64,000 nt of DNA, taken from Spongospora subterranea f. sp. subterranea. Lineage: Eukaryota > Endomyxa: Phytomyxea > Phytomyxea > Plasmodiophorida. A program made the translations under genes and the position numbers. Shown here piece after piece: positions 58,004 to 64,000 of the stretch (positions within the stretch are counted from its first letter, which is position 1; each line of letters starts with the position of its first letter). The notes beneath the pieces were generated by a model. It had not been told where the DNA came from. It ran no database searches and worked only from the letters and a program-made list of their open reading frames with translations. The DNA lies in assembly GCA_049724395.1 (NCBI GenBank), contig JAUGWO010000042.1, forward strand, positions 1-64,000, read 5' to 3'.

Positions 58004-58193
58004 GCATTATTATATTTTTCTTAATGACTTGGAAACACCAGGAAGAAGTTAACCTTGATAACTAGATTATTACCATCAACTACGACAAATTGACGCAATA
58101 ACAAGTCACTTGGGCTTCATCTTGAAAATGAATTACTTTATCCTTCTGCGAAGTTTTCTCGGCTCGACTTTTGGCTCGACTTCAACAGACTAT

Positions 58194-61100
58194 TCACAAA
58201 ACACTTAGACATGCACTGCAACAGACGTGTTTCCATACTTCAAAGGTATTTCCAGTCAAAATGCTCGACCATTTACTATTTTGCGCGAGTATAGCGTTGC
58301 TACGCTTCCCAAACGTTTTTTGCATGTTTTCTTGGTCTCCACATGATATAATATGCCGTTTTCGGTCTGAAGCCTTCTTCTTCGCTGGTGAAGACATCGA
58401 CAGCGGCGAACTGGGTTCATCTCGATGACCATGGTGTGAAGTCTGAAATGTTGCTCAAATGAGATGGATTCTGACAGTGATTAATGATGCAAACCTTCGA
58501 GGCGGTATGCGCGTTTTCAAAGTGCGATACCCTTTTCCGCAAATCGTCATTTTCTCGTTCAGTCGCCAAATTGTTTTCAATTAGCCGTCTCTCCAGCAAT
58601 GCATGGTTCTCCTTCATGGCCGCAATATTTTGGGAAAACTCATTTTGGAGCGACAGTGTTTCCATTTCCTTGCTCTTCATATAGTTCTGCAATTCAAAAT
58701 TGCTGTTCTTGAGGGCTGCTCGTTCCTCTGACAATTTTTTTCTACTTGCTGCCTTTTCCCGCTTTAATGACTGCTCCAGCTTCTTTATGGTCTCTCGCAG
58801 CGATTGTTGTTGCTTGCCCATGAGTTCTCCAGCCTCTGTGGCATCGACGCTTGCACTTTCCAATTCCAGTAATCGTCTGCGAATGTCTTCTTTCTCTTCA
58901 TCTGCCTTGATCAAGGAAGCTTTTGATGCTTCTATCACATCCTCTATCCAGAAAATATTAGATCGCAGACGCACTTAGTATTCTTCGACAAAAGTACTTT
59001 GCATGGCGTTCAGGTCTAGCAACTGCGACACTTGCGATTCACAATCAGTTTGCTTTTTTATACTTGCCTAAGATATGTCACTACAAGAAACAACCATGAA
59101 CATAACGGATACCTCGATCGCGGATTGTAACTCTTTGATAGTAACATCTTGATCCTGGGAGAGAGTTCGCCACTTCGCAATCTCTGCAGAGTCCCTCGTT
59201 CGCGCTAATTCAAGGGACGATATGCATTGTTGCTGTTCCTGTATCTGAAGCGCAAGTTAACAGGATTCATGTCTGTATTTTGAATCATACCTTTTTCTTT
59301 AGGTGCGCGGTGGCATCATTGAGGACAACAATTTTTTTTTCAAGTCCTGACACCTAACCAGAGAAAATTTCAACCAATTTGTATTTCAAATCATCGACTT
59401 GTATGACCTTCCTCTCGCTATCCTGTAATCGTTTTTCATTGAAGTCCGCTCGGTCTTCAGCTTCAGAACACTGCTTCTCGGAATGAAGCTTGCGGGATTC
59501 TAGATTAGCTATGGTTTCATTGCAAACAATGTGCCTCTGTTTTTCAAGAGCAGCCTGCAAAAGTATACTCAATAACAAGTGGTAAGATGATCCCAAACTA
59601 ACGTTGCTTTCCGAAGTAGATTTAAGAGATTCACCAAGCTTACGCTGAAGTTCAGCCATCGCTGTGTTTGCAGCTTGTAACTGTTTACGTGACGCTTTGT
59701 CCTGCTGAGACAGAACCTCATTTTGCGCCTCTAACTGAGATGATGGAAACATTCATTAAGGGTGAAACGCGATCGGTTGTCAATCGAAGATACCTGATGA
59801 ACCGCGATTTGAATTGCTTTGTTAATGTCAACGCCTGTCGCATTCTCATCGAACACATTTTTTTTCCATATATCAAACCGCATTTGGTTTAGATTTCGGG
59901 AGCGCTCGATTTCTTCTTCAAGTTGCTGCTGGAATTGGTGTTCTTGTCGTGTCAACTGCTCTTGCATTTCATTACAAACTGCGTTTCTAACCTCTACTTC
60001 AGTAGACCATCGTCTAGTAACAAAATAAAGCAATGGAAAAATCAGAGAATGGTATTCACAAGCTACCTCCTTTCGCTTTCTAGTAGCTGCATTTTCAACT
60101 GGTATATTTGCTCCAACAGCTCCTCTTCGACATCATCATTTGAAATATCAACGGGTTTACCCAGATCAATCTAGCACAATAAAATTTGTTCAGATGGATT
60201 TGGCAGGTGCGAGTGATTTCTTCGATTATACCTTGGACGTGTTTTCGATTTCGCTCGCCAATGCGGCAAACTTCAACGCATGAAGTGTTTCGGTGCGATC
60301 CGATAATTCCGGGTTAACGTTTGCGATCATAACGGCCCTCCCCCATCCGCCAATGAAGTAGTCCTTGAACAAACGCAAGACCTTAGAATCACGCCATGGT
60401 ATTGGGCGTTGCTGAAAACGTTGCAGCAATTAGCCGGAATATAAGTAAGCGCTATGTTTGATGCTAACCCGACAGTCTGGGTGCTCCTGGTTCCATCTTA
60501 CGATTTCCAGACAGCGGCCTAAGTGCATCAATGAAGTATTAATATTGTTGGCTTCTCGGCATCTATCGTCATTTGCGTTCTTTGCTCTTGAAGCTCGCTC
60601 CTGTTGACCAATTGTAAACAAACGGGCTAAAAACAACGAGGTGATGTCATACAGAACCAGCTAAATCGACAATACAAAGCTTTGCAAGGGTCCCGCCTTC
60701 GTCTTTATCGATGCCTCGAAGCACTAGTTTTACAGAAAACATCTAAACATATGTCACGAATGGATGAAACTTGATAGAACTTAATAATGATTCCGTACAC
60801 AATGGGAACGACTTGATGCACAGTTCAAAGCGGTCTCCGCAACTTGTCGGCGACGCGTACCTTCAGCAACAACAAGGCTTGCCTCTGCGATGTTGCGGAC
60901 AAGAACTTCTGTGAGGTTTCTGCAAAAACCTTCATATACAATTTGTAGCAAACTCAAACGAAGGTCTTACTTCACAAAAACACTTCCATTCCGATTCGCA
61001 ACAAGCTGGAGACCTTTTGGAATTAATTCCTCTGAGAGCAAATCGATCACGGACTCATTATGAATCTCTAAGAAGCTGGCGTAGACGTCGACTGGTTGGC

Positions 61101-61831
61101 CTTCGAATTGAAGTCAAATTTCAGTAGAGGCAAATCATTGTTGACTAACGTACTGTGATTATCGATTCTATTGAATACATCTTGAAGAGTCTTAGGCAAA
61201 ATGCCAGGATTAGCAGCGGTCCCTTCAACTGGTGAACTCGATAAGTTCATCCTGAGCAAACATCAACAGAGGTATACCAACCCGTATAAGTTTTTCCTGA
61301 ATTTGTGATCCCATAAGTAAAAATTAATGAATTGCGATGATCATCAAGTAAAGATTTAACTAAAGGTGCCGCTGTCTTTTGGTATATTGTCTCTTGTGAT
61401 GCAGTCGCGTCGAAGATTTCGCTAAATTTGAAGGTGTTCAGGCTCCCGTTCACAGGGTGACGAATTTTCAAAGTTTGCATGTCACTGATCTCAAGACCCT
61501 CCTTGGTACTTGCTCGAATTCGCAAAAATACCTGACCAGAAATTGTTAGAATTAGAAAAAGCCATACATTTTGTAAACAATACTTGCACGGATTCTGTAG
61601 GGCGTGCTCGCTTGATTGCCCGACCTGGTGTCATGCACTTTGCCATAGTAAAGTTGAGCTTCCTTATCAGTATTGATGGTTCGCTGGGACAGCCATCTTC
61701 TCCGTCATCCCTAACAGCAGATTTTTAATTTCCTATCTACGACCGCCAATGCAGACGTACTCATCTTGCTGGGGCGTTGTCGGAAGAAAGTTTTGGGGAA
61801 TTTGTTTCCTACTTGCGTCTGGAGAAAACAT
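58194..61831 (-). CDS. Kinesin-6 family motor (KIF20/MKLP-like) with coiled-coil tail
   Basis: Microtubule motor. The predicted ATG at 61831 begins MFSPDASRKQIPQNF. The motor domain starts VFLRIRASTKEGL and has the P-loop FTYGITNSGKTYT. GITNSGKTYT instead of GQTGSGKT is typical of kinesin-6. Further exons carry REANNINTSLMHLGRCLEIV (switch II region), IPWRDSKVLRLFKDYFIGG and AVMIANVNP, and ETLHALKFAALASEI, as in KIF20 (FRDSKLTRLFQxFF, MIVNVNP, ETLHVLKFSA). The tail (60033-58417) is a long coiled coil. The last exon, joined at about 58444, contains SSPAKKKASDRKRH and NMQKTFGKR. Kinesin-6 motors organise the spindle midzone in cytokinesis. At least ten exons; borders are approximate. Confidence 0.82.
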
Positions 61832-63198
61832 ACTGCCAGGCGGCCGGCTAATGATGCCTGCAGAAATAGCAACCGGGGCCTTATCTGAAATATTATATGG
61901 GGGGAATCAGGTAATTCGATAAATGTAAGTCAGCGTAAGTCAGCTGACACAAGTTCCGCGCCTAAAACCATGAATACACTTGGAGTGTACATATCTGTCG
62001 ACTGCTTTGACGGGAACAGGCTCAGGTGGAGCGTGGACACACTATTACGCAGAGCGATCGTAGGCGATCGTGTTTCGATAACTTCTTCATCATGTAGGTC
62101 TGTCGACTATGTAGTCGTTAGACTTTATAGGCGGGCATCTTCGACAATGTTCACTAACATGTCAATAACAGCTTATTTCTTCAACCAATCTAGGCTTGGC
62201 AAACCTTCACAGTGGTCTAATGTCATTTTTGCTGTTGCGCAACGGTAAACCTAGCGTAACAGATCATTTAGCTTTCACCAATTTGCACAACAATAGCCCA
62301 ATCCTGCTCAATAATCAGGCCGTTTGTTAAAAAATCGACGGAACTGTTCTGCAGGAACTTGAAAGGCCAGTCAAATTTGTTATCGGACATGATATTTCTA
62401 GGTCTGCACAATCAATGTTGATTAGTTCGTGGCTCCGCGAAACCCGAAGTATGCACCGTTTCTAAACTCATTAGACCGATAAGTTGAGGTAATAAGTTGA
62501 ACTGGAAATTGAAATGGAAGGATTGGGTAATTGAGTTGATCATATATAAACTATGATTTCACTCTTGTTATTGTCGAAATTTTTTGCTCCAACAGTCAGG
62601 ATACTGTAATCTGCTGTTGTCAAACCATGTTTTTTACGAGTTTTGCCAACACATGGAAATTGAATGATTTGATTCTGAAATGTTCATCCAATATAACGGC
62701 CGTTATCACTGTACGGGTAGAAAGTGCAGCTCTATCAATCCAATTACATAGTAGACTGTCTTTCCGGCTTGGCTTCTCATGAATCGCCATTGTTATAAAC
62801 GATGTCATAAAAAGATAACAACGAACTTGCGGAAACAAACCCAGTCCAACTGGAAGTTCGAAACGATCTAGACGTAAAATGACGGGAGGGCAAAACATTC
62901 TGGTTGATATGGTTGATGAAGACATAATGTATTGCAGCTCGTGGCTTTCCGCTATATAATAGACCGTCGTCGAAAATGTTGCTGTTGCGAACTCTATGAT
63001 GGTGATTCGGTGCGATTCCCATTGTTTGCAATAATGTAAATGAACACCATTCATTTGAACTCTCAAAGGTATAGACCGTCAGTGCTCCAGCACGTAATAA
63101 AAAAAGGCAATTCCACTTCTGCAAAAACGGTGACAATTGTGAGCCTATTCAACCGCAATTACGGATTTATTGACAGGTGAATTTAGTTATGGAATTAA
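61832..63198. other. Stretch with unassigned open frames
   Basis: A plus frame at 61970-62248 and overlapping minus frames at 62620-63066 and 62777-63136 look moderately protein-like but give no recognised family. The minus frames (VILRLDRFELPVGLGLFPQ, NSNIFDDGLLYSG) overlap in different phases, so at most one is real. A minus-strand gene between SmD2 and the kinesin is possible. Confidence 0.3.
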
Positions 63199-63690
63199 TT
63201 AAACTGGGTTTCGCAAAACGATAATGACGGAATCTCCTCGCAGGAACATTTTACTGATAAACCGATCCTTATTGACGGGTCGTGATTTTTTTCCTTTTCC
63301 AGATTTTCCATGTTCAGTCCACATTTCCTGTACCTATACATATATGCAACAATGATTAACAACCGAGAATGAAAATGTAGTTCGATTGTATACCTGTTCT
63401 AAAACCATATTACAATGACGATCGAACGCCTTTACACGTCCAAGTAGCTTGTGATTGTTTCGAAGGTTTACAAGAACCTAAATATTTTCATAAGTACGTG
63501 AATCAGATTTATAGTGATATCTGAAAACCTGTGTGTTATTAAGCATGGATTGGTTGAGAACCGATAATGGGCCGACAGAGAAGTCCTCCTCCTTCTCTTC
63601 TGGTGCTGTGGCGTTCTCGGGACGGCTGATCCACAAAAATACAAAGATCATCAAACGCGCTATCAACAGTCATCTTCCTTACCTGGACAT
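63199..63690 (-). CDS. SNRPD2: Spliceosomal core protein SmD2
   Basis: Sm-ring subunit of U1, U2, U4 and U5 snRNPs. Four exons (63690-63683, 63625-63529, 63477-63394, 63327-63199) with introns of 57, 51 and 66 nt give 105 residues; exon 1 is only 8 nt (ATGTCCAG). The protein begins [17 protein letters not shown], then FSVGPLSVL and the Sm1 motif [20 protein letters not shown] plus HCNMVLE. Next comes [20 protein letters not shown] and the Sm2 motif [20 protein letters not shown], nearly identical to human SmD2. All introns are GT-AG. Start and stop (TAA) are unambiguous once exon 1 is included. Confidence 0.96.
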
Positions 63691-63959
63691 TGTAATGGAA
63701 GCTCGTCTGCAATTGCCGACAAGCTGTTAAGAGATGGCCAAGGGGCGACGCCGCACGGACTAACATGCCCGTCGAGAATGTACATTTGAGCGACATTATA
63801 GGAGGCCACGCAGTGAGCCTCCCAGTCGTACTTTCTCGAATCTCGCGACTGATTGGTTTGTCTGAGGGTCCATTTCAGCAGTGGCACTGGCTCATTCTTT
63901 GAGATCATTTGCCTCTTTAAGAAATATGTTCGTTCTGGGTTGTCAACGAAGCAAGTCAA
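63691..63959 (-). other. Partial minus-strand open frame at the window edge
   Basis: A frame entering from the right reads NPERTYFLKRQMISKNEPVP and VASYNVAQMYILDG, running across the SmD2 start. It may be the terminal exon of a neighbouring gene or SmD2 5' leader. No family recognised. Confidence 0.25.
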
Positions 63960-64000
63960 TCGGTAGACAGCCCAAGGGGAATTCAGAACGAACTTCTAGT

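Overview
The window is nuclear DNA of a microbial eukaryote. Genes lie on both strands, most are split by short GT-AG introns (usually about 50-70 nt, sometimes about 30 or over 200), and TAA, TAG and TGA all serve as stops, so the code looks standard. A calcium-dependent-type kinase fused to four EF-hands, together with TRAPP II, Pol III, kinesin-6, 9-1-1 clamp, complex I and serine palmitoyltransferase genes, points to a protist outside animals and fungi. I cannot name the lineage from this window alone.

Layout, left to right. 0-2.4 kb: tail of a PARP-like gene, a U3 snoRNA gene and a BSD-domain gene. 2.4-7.7 kb: decayed sequence dominated by a transposon-type gene (AT-hook, cysteine-peptidase and zinc-knuckle modules) broken by frameshifts and a 0.7-kb palindrome. 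7.7-12.5 kb: a GT61-like glycosyltransferase and TRAPPC10/Trs130. 13.2-17.0 kb: an intact pepsin-like protease beside scrambled, partly inverted copies of its 3' end. 17.5-25.7 kb: two orphan genes, a two-RRM protein, RNA polymerase III subunit RPC3 and a long coiled-coil protein. 25.7-30.9 kb: an ENTH epsin, an auxilin-like J protein and a small TIM17-type complex I subunit. 31.7-40.1 kb: a second, identical U3 gene, PAM16, serine palmitoyltransferase LCB2, a small EF-hand-like gene, an F-BAR/PH protein and a short basic protein. 40.2-46.2 kb: the kinase, a minisatellite, two C2H2 zinc-finger genes and a Qa-SNARE. 46.8-49.4 kb: MULE-like transposon debris and an orphan coiled-coil membrane protein. 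50-55.8 kb: a mobile-element nest (tRNA-Gly, three truncated copia copies, a foldback element). 55.9-63.7 kb: Rad1, a 111-bp satellite, a kinesin-6 and SmD2.

The housekeeping genes show no operon logic. Several act in membrane traffic (TRAPPC10, epsin, auxilin, syntaxin, F-BAR/PH), and epsin and auxilin are direct neighbours. The most distinctive features are the paired U3 genes with a plant-like upstream element at fixed spacing, the copia element abutting tRNA-Gly, the scrambled protease duplicates, and the peptidase-bearing transposon remnant. I did not find a clearly new multigene system. Gene models were spliced by eye, and exon ends without an explicit coordinate should be treated as approximate.
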